Assembly (NCBI GenBank): GCA_041393015.1
Contig: JAWKKV010000005.1
Location: 259,361-323,360, forward strand
From: JAGQYH01 sp041393015
GTDB lineage: Bacteria; Bacteroidota; Bacteroidia; Chitinophagales; JADIYW01
Reading direction: 5' to 3'
DNA length: 64,000 nt
Below, one piece after another: positions 25,688-33,365 of this stretch (position 1 is the stretch's first letter; each line of letters begins with the position of its first letter). The translations under genes and the position numbers were made by a program. Below the pieces are notes generated by a model, which worked only from the letters and a program-made list of their open reading frames with translations, ran no database searches and was not told the origin of the DNA.

Positions 25688-25733
25688 AACTGACAATTAT
25701 CATACTTTAAGGTCTTTTTATATTTTATTTTTA
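25688..25733 (+). promoter_or_regulatory. promoter of the nos cytochrome-nosZ unit with Fnr-like site
   Basis: AACTGACAATTATCA (25688-25702) holds TGAC-N4-ATCA, the same pattern as before cco and nosD. TATTTTTA (25726-25733) would be the -7 element, 33 bases further on. AAGGTCTTTTTATATTTTAT (25709-25728, extended by one T) is identical to a stretch before nirK at 50464. Confidence 0.55.
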
Positions 25734-25752
25734 CAGTAATAAAACTAAAATT

Positions 25753-26223
25753 ATGAAAGCAACTCAAATCTTACTTCTTGCATTACTACTAACTTTTGCA
25801 AGTTGCGGTAGTTCAGACAAAAAACAAACTGAATCTACTGAGACCAAAACAACAGAAACGGTAAAGCCAAAATCAATGTTGGCGGATCCTATGGACAACA
25901 AAGGCATAGGTCCTGTTAAAAGTGTTACACTTGGAGCCACTATTGATGAAACAATGGCAGCACATGGAAAGGAAGTGTATGAAGCAAAATGTACAGCCTG
26001 CCATAAAGCTGAAACTAAATTCATTGGTCCTGCACCAAAAGGAATCTTAGAAAGAAGATCTCCAGAATGGATTATGAACATGATCTTAAACCCAGAAGAA
26101 ATGGTTCAAAAAGATCCTGACGCTAAAAAATTACTAATGGAATACAACGGCTCACCAATGGCCAATCAAAACCTAACGGAAGAAGAAGCTCGTGCAGTAC
26201 TGGAATATTTCAGAACACTTTAA
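25753..26223 (+). CDS. c-type cytochrome lipoprotein of the nos cluster
   Basis: A 156-residue lipoprotein: signal ending LTFASC, a Thr/Lys-rich linker of about 40 residues, then one cytochrome c domain with CTACHKAE (haem-binding CxxCH) and a distal Met in NGSPMANQNL. Small class I cytochromes of this kind often stand directly before nosZ in Bacteroidota and probably carry electrons to NosZ in the periplasm. The gene starts a new transcription unit with an Fnr-like site, is followed after 17 bases by the fasciclin gene, and its start codon is close to the predicted start of transcription (leader about 16 bases). Confidence 0.9.
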   Translation: MKATQILLLALLLTFASCGSSDKKQTESTETKTTETVKPKSMLADPMDNKGIGPVKSVTLGATIDETMAAHGKEVYEAKCTACHKAETKFIGPAPKGILERRSPEWIMNMILNPEEMVQKDPDAKKLLMEYNGSPMANQNLTEEEARAVLEYFRTL

Positions 26224-26240
26224 CCAATAAAACCAATAAA

Positions 26241-26807
26241 ATGAAAAAACTAACTTTTTTACTGAGTCTTACTATCTTTTTATTTACCGGTTGTAAATCT
26301 AACAATACAACAGTGGCAGATAGCAATAATACAGTTGAGCAAGAGTCATCTGACGCCAACAAAGGACAAGCATTTATAGAAAATGATGGTTCAACACCAA
26401 ACATTTTACAAATTGCCATTGGATCAAAAGATCACACCACATTAGTGGCCGCTGTGCAAGCAGCTGAATTAGAAAATTCATTAGCCAATGCAGGTCCATT
26501 AACGGTATTCGCGCCAACTAATGAAGCATTTGCTGCTCTTCCTGAGGGAACGGTAGAGAATTTATTGAAACCCGAAAACAAAGACGCTTTGGCTAACATC
26601 ATTAAATACCACGCTATGCCAGGCAATTATAGTGCTGATTTCCTAAAGAATTTTCCAAAACTAGGCATGGCCAACGACAAAAGTGTTACGGTTGAAGTAG
26701 CTGATGGAGAAGTCTTGATTGGAGGAGCCAAAATTTTAGGCAGCGTACCGGCCGGCAATGGCATTGTACATGTTATCGACAAAGTATTATTACCACCAAC
26801 TGAATAA
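26241..26807 (+). CDS. fasciclin-domain lipoprotein
   Basis: A 188-residue lipoprotein (lipobox LFTGC) with a single fasciclin domain. It has the H1 motif PLTVFAPTNEAFAALPEG, the central NIIKYHAMPG segment and the H2-like end GNGIVHVIDKVLLPP. Fasciclin domains are adhesion or protein-interaction modules, and copies occur next to nosZ in other Bacteroidota, where the role is unknown. Here it lies between the cytochrome (17 bases) and nosZ (22 bases) genes, so all three are probably made together. A role in holding the cytochrome near NosZ is possible, but this is inference. Confidence 0.88.
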   Translation: MKKLTFLLSLTIFLFTGCKSNNTTVADSNNTVEQESSDANKGQAFIENDGSTPNILQIAIGSKDHTTLVAAVQAAELENSLANAGPLTVFAPTNEAFAALPEGTVENLLKPENKDALANIIKYHAMPGNYSADFLKNFPKLGMANDKSVTVEVADGEVLIGGAKILGSVPAGNGIVHVIDKVLLPPTE

Positions 26808-26829
26808 ATAAACGTTCAAAACATTAATT

Positions 26830-28788
26830 ATGAAAACTATCAATAAAATTATTTTTGCATTACTCGCCATCACTATCGGAATTGTGGGTTGCCAATCAGG
26901 CAACAGCAGTCAGTCTGGTGCATTGAGTAGCGATGTAGCCTCAAAAGTTTATGTAAAGCCCGGTGAACACGATGAATTCTATGCCATGGTATCAGGTGGC
27001 TTTAGCGGACAATTAGCCGTTTACGGTTTACCTTCCGGCAGACTTTTTAAAGTGATTCCTGTTTTTTCTGTTGATGCAGAAAAAGCATACGGATTTAACG
27101 AAGAAACCAAACCAATGTTAAACACTTCGCATGGCTTCATTCCTTGGGATGATTCTCACCACCCTGAGTTATCTCAAACCAATGGTGAAACAGATGGCAG
27201 ATGGTGCTTTATCAACGGTAACAATACACCAAGAATCGCTAGAATTGATTTAACCACTTTTGAAACAGTGGAAATTATTGAATTGCCGAACAGTGGTGGT
27301 AACCATAGCTCACCATTTACAACGGAAAATACGGAATATGTAGTAGCCGGAACTAGATTCTCTGTTCCCTACCCTCAAAAAGATATGGCCATTGATGAGT
27401 ACAAAGGCAATTTTAAAGGGGCGCTATCATTTATCAGTGTTGGCGAAGAAGGTGATATGGATATCGCATTCCAAGTTTTAATGCCGGGTTTTGATTACGA
27501 CTTAGCCCATTCCGGAAAAGGTAAATCGCACGGATGGACCTTCTTTACTACTTATAATACCGAAGAAAGTAACACACTTTTAGAAGTAGGTGCTTCACAA
27601 AACGATAAAGATTTTATTGCTGCCATTAACTGGAAAAAAGCAGAAGAATATATCGCTCAAGGTAAATTTAGAACTGTTGATGCCAATTACGCACACAACA
27701 AATATGATGATAAAACGCATATGGCTACAACCACTATGAAAAAGTCGGTTAGAGTTTTAGATCCAGCAGACTGCCCCGGATTGGTTTATTTCTTACCTAC
27801 TCCAAAATCACCACATGGTGTGGATGTTGACCCATCGGGTGAATACATTGTAGGAAACGGAAAATTATCTGCTAACTTAACGGTTCACTCTTTCGACAAA
27901 GTGTTAAAAGCCATTGAAAACAAAAGCTTTGATGGAGATGCTTACGGTATTCCAATTCTTAAAATGGATGAAATCATTGCCGGAGTGGTTGAACAAACAG
28001 GCTTAGGTCCATTGCACACAGAATTTGATGGCAGAGGAAATGCTTATACCTCATTTTTTATCTCTTCTGAAGTGGTAAAATGGAAGTTAGGTACATGGGA
28101 AGTGATTGATAGACAACCTACTTTCTATTCCATCGGACATTTAATGATTCCGGGTGGCGACTCTAAAAAACCAAATGGCAAGTATCTTTTAGCAATGAAC
28201 AAGATCACCAAAGACAGATATTTACCAACCGGTCCAGAAGTCACGCAATCGGCTCAGTTATTTGATATCAGCGGCGATAAAATGAAGCTATTATTAGACT
28301 TCCCTACTGTTGGTGAGCCACATTATGCGCAAGGAATTGAAGCGGATAAAATCAAGCCTAAATCGGTACGTATTTTTAAATTAGAAGAAAACGAACACCC
28401 TTTTGCAGCAAAAAGTGATAAAGACACTAAAGTGGTAAGAGAAGGCAATACCGTACATATTTATATGACCATGATTAGAAGCCATTTTTCACCTGATAAT
28501 ATTGAAGGTATTAAAGTGGGCGACAAAGTATATTGGCATATCACCAACTTAGAGCAAGATTATGATGTTCCCCATGGATTTTCAGTAATGGGTGCTCAAA
28601 ACTCAGAATTATTAGTGATGCCGGGTCAAACAGAAACACTACTTTGGGAACCTCTTTCCGAAGGTGTTATCCCATTCTATTGTACCGATTTTTGCTCAGC
28701 ATTACATCAGGAAATGCAAGGATATATAAGAGTATCCGGCAAAAACGCAGATGTGCCGTTAAAATGGTCTTTGGGCGAGCACATGTAA
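26830..28788 (+). CDS. nosZ: nitrous oxide reductase NosZ, clade II type
   Basis: A 652-residue periplasmic enzyme that reduces N2O to N2. It starts with a Sec-type lipoprotein signal (GIVGC lipobox) instead of the Tat signal of clade I enzymes, which marks the clade II (atypical) form common in Bacteroidota. The seven-bladed propeller carries the CuZ ligands, seen as DDSHHPELS, GGNHSS and the later PHGVDVDPSGEY and GPLHTEFDG segments. The C-terminal cupredoxin has the CuA site: CTDFCSALHQEMQ with the upstream His in HGFSVMG. Length and all main motifs look intact, so it should be functional. A strong terminator follows the stop codon. Confidence 0.97.
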   Translation: MKTINKIIFALLAITIGIVGCQSGNSSQSGALSSDVASKVYVKPGEHDEFYAMVSGGFSGQLAVYGLPSGRLFKVIPVFSVDAEKAYGFNEETKPMLNTSHGFIPWDDSHHPELSQTNGETDGRWCFINGNNTPRIARIDLTTFETVEIIELPNSGGNHSSPFTTENTEYVVAGTRFSVPYPQKDMAIDEYKGNFKGALSFISVGEEGDMDIAFQVLMPGFDYDLAHSGKGKSHGWTFFTTYNTEESNTLLEVGASQNDKDFIAAINWKKAEEYIAQGKFRTVDANYAHNKYDDKTHMATTTMKKSVRVLDPADCPGLVYFLPTPKSPHGVDVDPSGEYIVGNGKLSANLTVHSFDKVLKAIENKSFDGDAYGIPILKMDEIIAGVVEQTGLGPLHTEFDGRGNAYTSFFISSEVVKWKLGTWEVIDRQPTFYSIGHLMIPGGDSKKPNGKYLLAMNKITKDRYLPTGPEVTQSAQLFDISGDKMKLLLDFPTVGEPHYAQGIEADKIKPKSVRIFKLEENEHPFAAKSDKDTKVVREGNTVHIYMTMIRSHFSPDNIEGIKVGDKVYWHITNLEQDYDVPHGFSVMGAQNSELLVMPGQTETLLWEPLSEGVIPFYCTDFCSALHQEMQGYIRVSGKNADVPLKWSLGEHM

Positions 28789-28813
28789 GGTTTTTGAGTT
28801 GACCTTTTTCATA

Positions 28814-28847
28814 AGGGCGGTGATATGAAAACCACCGCCCTTTTTTT
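28814..28847 (+). terminator. intrinsic terminator directly after nosZ
   Basis: AGGGCGGTG (28814-28822) pairs with CACCGCCCT (28833-28841) around a 10-base loop, followed by seven T. It lies inside the nos cluster, between nosZ and the membrane protein/nosL genes, so nosL should be transcribed less than nosZ unless readthrough occurs. Confidence 0.88.
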
Positions 28848-28862
28848 CTAAAACAAATAACA

Positions 28863-29441
28863 ATGAAAGCATCTATAACTAGCCGAATTTTAATGATACT
28901 TGGTGCCGTTTTAATTCTAGCCCTATTTATTTTTCCTATGTGGAATATTACTCTGGAAGCTCCTCAATATCCAGAGGCTATTGGAATGGATATATGGATC
29001 AATAAAATAGCAGATCATAATCCTAATGATTTAAAGAATATCAATTTAATGAACCACTATGTAGGCATGCAAGCCATTCCAGAGATAATCCCGGAGTTTA
29101 AATTCTTCCCTTATGTAGTAATTAGCATGTCTATTTTGGGCATTATATTTGGCTTAATCGGTAACCGAAATTTGTTTTTAGTTTGGTTTTGTATGATGGT
29201 GATTTTAGGCACTTTAGGGATGTATGATTTTTACCTCTGGGAATACGAATACGGACACAATTTGGATCCAACTGCAGCTATAAAAGTACCGGGACAAGCT
29301 TATCAGCCTCCGTTAATCGGTTCAAAAGTAATATTGAATTTCAAGGCCATTTCATTACCAATGACCGGCGCCTATTTCTTATTTGCAGGAATTATTTCCT
29401 CACTAATTGCCTATTTTGTAGCTAGAAAACAAGCCAAATAA
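28863..29441 (+). CDS. nos-cluster integral membrane protein
   Basis: A 192-residue protein with four membrane segments (about 10-28, 80-98, 102-122, 165-187) and a periplasmic loop of about 50 residues between the first two (EAPQYPEAIGMDIWI...). Homologues of this kind lie between nosZ and nosL in many clade II nos clusters of Bacteroidota and have no agreed function. They have been proposed to take part in electron supply or maturation. No haem or metal motif is clear. nosL follows with only two bases between the stop and the next start codon, so the two are coupled. Confidence 0.82.
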   Translation: MKASITSRILMILGAVLILALFIFPMWNITLEAPQYPEAIGMDIWINKIADHNPNDLKNINLMNHYVGMQAIPEIIPEFKFFPYVVISMSILGIIFGLIGNRNLFLVWFCMMVILGTLGMYDFYLWEYEYGHNLDPTAAIKVPGQAYQPPLIGSKVILNFKAISLPMTGAYFLFAGIISSLIAYFVARKQAK

Positions 29442-29443
29442 TA

Positions 29444-29896
29444 ATGAAATACAATCTAACACACACACTATTGATAGTAACAAGCATCTTCATTTTTAAC
29501 AGTTGTGGCGTAAAACCCAAACCCATTAACTATGGATTAGATGCTTGCTATTATTGCTCTATGAATATTGTAGATAAAATCCATGCAGCACAAGTTGTAA
29601 CCACAAAAGGAAAGGTTTTTAATTTTGATGCCATCGAATGTATGCTAAATTATTCATTGAAATCAGAGCATGACGATATTGCACTGTACTTGACAAATGA
29701 GGTGCCAAATCCAGAAAAATTAATTGACGCCACAAAGGCCACTTATTTAAAAAGTCCCGGACTGCCAAGTCCTATGGGCGCTAACTTATCGGCCTTTAAA
29801 AATGAAGAAGACGCCTCACTTAAATTTAAAGAATTGGGTGGACAACTTTACAATTGGGAAGAGATAAACAGCTATTTTATGGAAAACGATATGTAA
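29444..29896 (+). CDS. nosL: NosL copper chaperone lipoprotein
   Basis: A 150-residue periplasmic lipoprotein (FNSC lipobox) of the NosL family, which binds Cu(I) and passes it to apo-NosZ. The N-terminal CYYCSM motif after the signal is the family hallmark (C-x-x-C-x-M), and the DAIECMLNY and later MGANLSAFKNEEDA segments match NosL's substrate-binding groove. The length is slightly short but complete. It overlaps no gene, follows the membrane protein by two bases, and is followed by a 104-base gap that contains a further Fnr-like site. Confidence 0.92.
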   Translation: MKYNLTHTLLIVTSIFIFNSCGVKPKPINYGLDACYYCSMNIVDKIHAAQVVTTKGKVFNFDAIECMLNYSLKSEHDDIALYLTNEVPNPEKLIDATKATYLKSPGLPSPMGANLSAFKNEEDASLKFKELGGQLYNWEEINSYFMENDM

Positions 29897-29902
29897 CACA
29901 GA

Positions 29903-29916
29903 CTGATATCTATCAG
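29903..29916 (+). promoter_or_regulatory. Fnr-like palindrome before the DUF2892 gene
   Basis: CTGATATCTATCAG is a perfect palindrome of the TGAY-N4-RTCA type with an extra C/G pair, as in the cco site. It lies 85 bases before the ATG at 30001. The -7 element downstream is not clear, so the promoter part is weaker than for nosD. Confidence 0.45.
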
Positions 29917-30000
29917 CACCAATTACTCTTAGTATCACTTCTAAATCTATTTTATCCCCATATTTTTATTTATTCTTAACTTCATAAGTAAAAAGAAAAG

Positions 30001-30210
30001 ATGAAAAAAAATATGGGAATGGCGGATAGAGTAATTAGAATATTACTTGCCGCAGTAATAGCAATACTATACTTCAATCACAACATTTCAGGAAAAGTAG
30101 GTTTGATTCTAATGATTTTAGCAGTAGTATTTGCCCTCACTAGTTTTATTAGTTTCTGCCCGTTGTATGCTCCCTTTGGCATTAGTACTTGCGCAAAAAA
30201 AGACAAGTAA
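30001..30210 (+). CDS. DUF2892 small membrane protein (YgaP-like membrane domain)
   Basis: A 69-residue protein with two membrane helices (about 13-28 and 33-52). The N-terminus KNMGMADRVIRILLA and the end FCPLYAPFGISTC match DUF2892, the membrane half of rhodanese YgaP. Stand-alone copies are common in Bacteroidota near redox and sulfur genes; the function is unknown. The two conserved cysteines are present. A Fnr-like site upstream fits an oxygen-dependent role. Confidence 0.82.
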   Translation: MKKNMGMADRVIRILLAAVIAILYFNHNISGKVGLILMILAVVFALTSFISFCPLYAPFGISTCAKKDK

Positions 30211-30246
30211 CCTCCATATTAAAATGGAATAGCCTACTCATTTGTA

Positions 30247-31155
30247 ATGAAATCCTTTGACGACATCAAGCAGTGGATCTTAGAAAACCTAATTTCCTAC
30301 AATACCATCAAATATTTGGTTTGGATGGTTTTTATCCTAGTAGTTATTTACTTTCTGAGAAAGCTAATTAGAAGGCGAATTTCAGATACCAGCGTCAGAT
30401 ATCGAGCACAAAAAGGGGTTGAAATGTTTGGTTATTTTTTAATCATCTTATTGTCCATCTCTTATATAACCGGCAATGTTAAAAACCTTACCCTAATTAT
30501 TGGGCTACTGTCTGCCGGTATTGCTTTTACCCTTCAAGAGCTAATATTGAGTATAGCAGGCTCTATTTATATTTTTGTTTTAAAGGTTTATAAACCCGGC
30601 GATAGAATTGAGATAAATGGTATAAAAGGCGATGTGATTGATATTGATACGATTTATACCACCATGATGGAAATTGGTCAATGGGTCAATAGTGATAATT
30701 ACAGCGGCAGAATTGTAAAACTTAGTAATGCCTTCGTTTTTAAAGGTCCCATCTATAATTATTCTCAAGACTTTCCCTTCATTTGGGATGAGATTAACTT
30801 CCCTATTCGGTATGGATCAGATATGGAATTGGCTAAAAAGATAATACTTAATGCAGCTTCTGAAACATTGGAAGATTATGTCAAAAATTCAGAATCTAAA
30901 TGGAGAGACATCGTTAATAAATATTACATAGAAGATGCCATTGTCAATTCAACAGTAGCGGTTACGTTAACCGATAATTGGACGCAATTCAACCTTAGAT
31001 ATATTGTAGATTACAAAAAACGTAGAATGACTAAAAATACGCTGCACGAGAAAATTGGAAATGCCATACAAGCAACCGATGGTAAGGTAAAATTAGCTTC
31101 TGCAACTTTTGAAATAGTAGACGTACCTGAGTTTAAAATGAAAAAAGACTACTAA
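30247..31155 (+). CDS. MscS-family mechanosensitive channel protein
   Basis: A 302-residue membrane protein. Membrane segments lie at about 18-38, 60-78 and 83-105, the last being the pore helix of the MscS fold (GLLSAGIAFTLQELILSIAGSIYIFV). The beta domain has KPGDRIEINGIKGDVIDIDTIYTTMMEIG, and a C-terminal alpha/beta domain completes the fold. It probably releases solutes on osmotic downshift, though other members carry small ions in signalling. The gene follows the DUF2892 gene by 36 bases and may share its transcript. Confidence 0.9.
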   Translation: MKSFDDIKQWILENLISYNTIKYLVWMVFILVVIYFLRKLIRRRISDTSVRYRAQKGVEMFGYFLIILLSISYITGNVKNLTLIIGLLSAGIAFTLQELILSIAGSIYIFVLKVYKPGDRIEINGIKGDVIDIDTIYTTMMEIGQWVNSDNYSGRIVKLSNAFVFKGPIYNYSQDFPFIWDEINFPIRYGSDMELAKKIILNAASETLEDYVKNSESKWRDIVNKYYIEDAIVNSTVAVTLTDNWTQFNLRYIVDYKKRRMTKNTLHEKIGNAIQATDGKVKLASATFEIVDVPEFKMKKDY

Positions 31156-31182
31156 TTTTATAGGAATAAAAATAGAGCTTTA

Positions 31183-31566
31183 ATGACATCAGTTGAGTTT
31201 ATTCTTTATGTAGAAGATCAAAACAAAAGCAAACAATTCTACGAAGCTTTATGGCAATCCAAACCTATCCTAGACGTTCCGGGCATGACGGAGTTTCAAC
31301 TTACTCCATCTGTTAAATTGGGTTTGATGCCTGCTGCCGGAATTGCCAATATTTTGGGCAATAAAATGCCACATCCGAGCACAGGAAATGGCATTCCACG
31401 TTGCGAATTGTATTTAAAAGTGAAACATCCTGAAAGGTATATGACCTTAGCCATTCAACTTGGTGCCATCGAAATAAGTCCATTACAAACAAGAAACTGG
31501 GGAGAAAAAGTGGGTTATATTTCAGATTTAGATGGACATATAATTGCATTTGCGGAACATGATTAA
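31183..31566 (+). CDS. VOC (glyoxalase/bleomycin resistance) family protein
   Basis: A 127-residue cytoplasmic protein with the two-repeat beta-alpha-beta-beta-beta fold of the vicinal oxygen chelate family: VEFILYVEDQNKSKQFYEALW at the start, FQLTPSVKLGLMP in the middle, and GYISDLDGHIIAFAEH at the end, which ends in the usual D-x-D-G-H-x-x-A-F turn. Members range from glyoxalase I to resistance proteins, and the substrate cannot be read from the sequence. It starts 27 bases after the MscS gene and stands before an esterase gene. Confidence 0.85.
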   Translation: MTSVEFILYVEDQNKSKQFYEALWQSKPILDVPGMTEFQLTPSVKLGLMPAAGIANILGNKMPHPSTGNGIPRCELYLKVKHPERYMTLAIQLGAIEISPLQTRNWGEKVGYISDLDGHIIAFAEHD

Positions 31567-31611
31567 ACCAATCACCATTTCGCAAGTCTAAGTTTGGAAC
31601 TAAACAGTATC

Positions 31612-32766
31612 ATGAAATCAATATGTATCATTGTTCTTATACACCTAATTTTAATTACTAATTCAGCTAATGCTCAATACGAGAGTCTCACCCACAATGG
31701 CTTGAATAGAACTTACTTAATACATCTACCGGAAAATTACACACAAAACGAAGCTTTGCCTTTAATCATAGCCATGCATGGAGGCTTTGGCAATGCTTAT
31801 AATCTTCAAAACCAATCGCAATTAAGCGAAACCGCAGATATGGAAAACTTTATTGTCGTCTACCCCGAAGGCATTGCCGGAGGCATTCTAAATATACCAA
31901 CTTGGAACGCAGGCTGGTGTTGCGGCTATGCCAGTAGTTCAAATATTGATGATGTTGGTTTTATTAATACTTTATTAGACACTTTGATTAGTCAATATGA
32001 TATTGACACCAATAGAATTTATGCTACAGGCATGTCAAACGGTGGATTTATGGCTTATCGATTGGCGTGTGAGTTATCACATAGAATTGCCGCTATTGCA
32101 CCGGTTGCCGCATCATTAGCCTTTTCTGATTGTACACCTACTCGTCCTGTTCCAATTATTTCCTTTCATTCTTATTTGGATTCGAACGTTCCTTATCATG
32201 GTGGTATTGGAGATGGATTTTCATCGCATTATAACTCGCCACAAGATTCCATAATGAGTAAGTGGGCTAGTATTAATGGCTGTAGTACATTTAATGATAC
32301 CATTGTAAACAATGAAGAATACACTCATGTACAATGGAGTAATTGCGAATGCAACGTGGAAGTCCATCAATACATTACCCAAGATGGCGGACACTCGTGG
32401 CCGGGAGGCAATCAAACCCCTACAGGCGACCCAACTTCCAATTATATCAATGCCAATGATAAGATGTGGGCATTTTTTCAGCAACATACATTAAACTGTT
32501 CCTCCACAACTGGTATTCAAGAAAATGCTGTTAAAGAAGTCCCCTTCGAAATATATCCCAATCCAACTACGGAGACTTTTAACATCCTTCCATTGAATAA
32601 TCGATCCGATAAAAAAATTACCATTTACGATTCGTTTGGCAACTTCCTTATGGAATCCAAAAATCACTCATCCATTTCACTAGCCAATTACCCTTCGGGC
32701 ATTTATTACATCACTATTTCAAGCAACAAAATAACATTCACAAAAAAATTATTGCTAACTCATTAG
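31612..32766 (+). CDS. secreted PHB-depolymerase/feruloyl-esterase-like hydrolase with T9SS sorting domain
   Basis: The start at ATG 31612 gives a clean signal peptide ending NSANAQ; a TTG six codons upstream is less likely. The mature protein is an alpha/beta hydrolase of the LpqC/PHB-depolymerase type: IAMHGGFGNAYN oxyanion region, nucleophile elbow TGMSNGGF (Ser), an Asp in SYLDSNVPYHGG, and His in GGHSWPGG. From residue about 305 comes a type A T9SS sorting domain (YPNPTTETFNIL... with a basic end, TKKLLLTH). It is therefore exported and attached to or released from the cell surface and cleaves ester bonds in polymers. The exact substrate is unknown. Confidence 0.9.
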   Translation: MKSICIIVLIHLILITNSANAQYESLTHNGLNRTYLIHLPENYTQNEALPLIIAMHGGFGNAYNLQNQSQLSETADMENFIVVYPEGIAGGILNIPTWNAGWCCGYASSSNIDDVGFINTLLDTLISQYDIDTNRIYATGMSNGGFMAYRLACELSHRIAAIAPVAASLAFSDCTPTRPVPIISFHSYLDSNVPYHGGIGDGFSSHYNSPQDSIMSKWASINGCSTFNDTIVNNEEYTHVQWSNCECNVEVHQYITQDGGHSWPGGNQTPTGDPTSNYINANDKMWAFFQQHTLNCSSTTGIQENAVKEVPFEIYPNPTTETFNILPLNNRSDKKITIYDSFGNFLMESKNHSSISLANYPSGIYYITISSNKITFTKKLLLTH

Positions 32767-32914
32767 CATTTAGAGCACTACTTATTTTTTAAAATTTCAG
32801 CAAGCTATAATAGCCTCCAAATTTTAATTTTTCATTACTTCAACTAACAAAAATCAGTTCAACATGTGATGTACATTCAACTCCACATAAAGGCACTCAG
32901 CGTAACTTTATCAC

Positions 32915-33289
32915 ATGAAAAAAATAGGTGCAATAGTACTTATCATGATTCTTATGTCAAGTATATTAAGAGATGCTATTACATTGGTGTCCTTTAATAT
33001 CAATCAACCTTACATCGCAAAAGTCCTCTGTATTAATAAAGATAAACCGGAGCTAAAATGCAATGGTAAATGCCACTTAAACACTAATTTATCCGAAAAC
33101 CATCAAGATAAAGAAGAAACACCCTACTCTATTACCACAGAAGTCAAACAACCGATTATTTCCGAGTTTAAGATTATTAGCATTTATGAAAAATTAGATG
33201 TTAAAATAATTAATACATATAATACCAACGATCCATTTATACCTAATAGTGATTCAATTTCCCGTCTTTTCCGACCTCCGAGAGCATAA
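32915..33289 (+). CDS. small exported protein with CNGKC motif next to a TonB receptor
   Basis: A 124-residue protein with an N-terminal hydrophobic segment (about 1-18, signal peptide or anchor) followed by VLCINKDKPELKCNGKCHL. Small proteins with this C-x-N-x-x-x-P-x-x-x-C-N-G-K-C pattern are found beside metal-uptake TonB receptors in Bacteroidota. The three cysteines suggest metal or disulfide chemistry. The rest is of low complexity with a Pro-Arg-rich end. It precedes the TonB receptor gene by 76 bases on the same strand and is preceded by a 148-base gap that can hold a promoter. Copper is the likely metal here, judged from the receptor. Confidence 0.75.
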   Translation: MKKIGAIVLIMILMSSILRDAITLVSFNINQPYIAKVLCINKDKPELKCNGKCHLNTNLSENHQDKEETPYSITTEVKQPIISEFKIISIYEKLDVKIINTYNTNDPFIPNSDSISRLFRPPRA

Positions 33290-33365
33290 CGAAATATCCT
33301 GTAAGCTAATTCATAAACTATCTCAATTGGCTTTAGTACACATTCGTTAAACTCAAACAGCAAAA

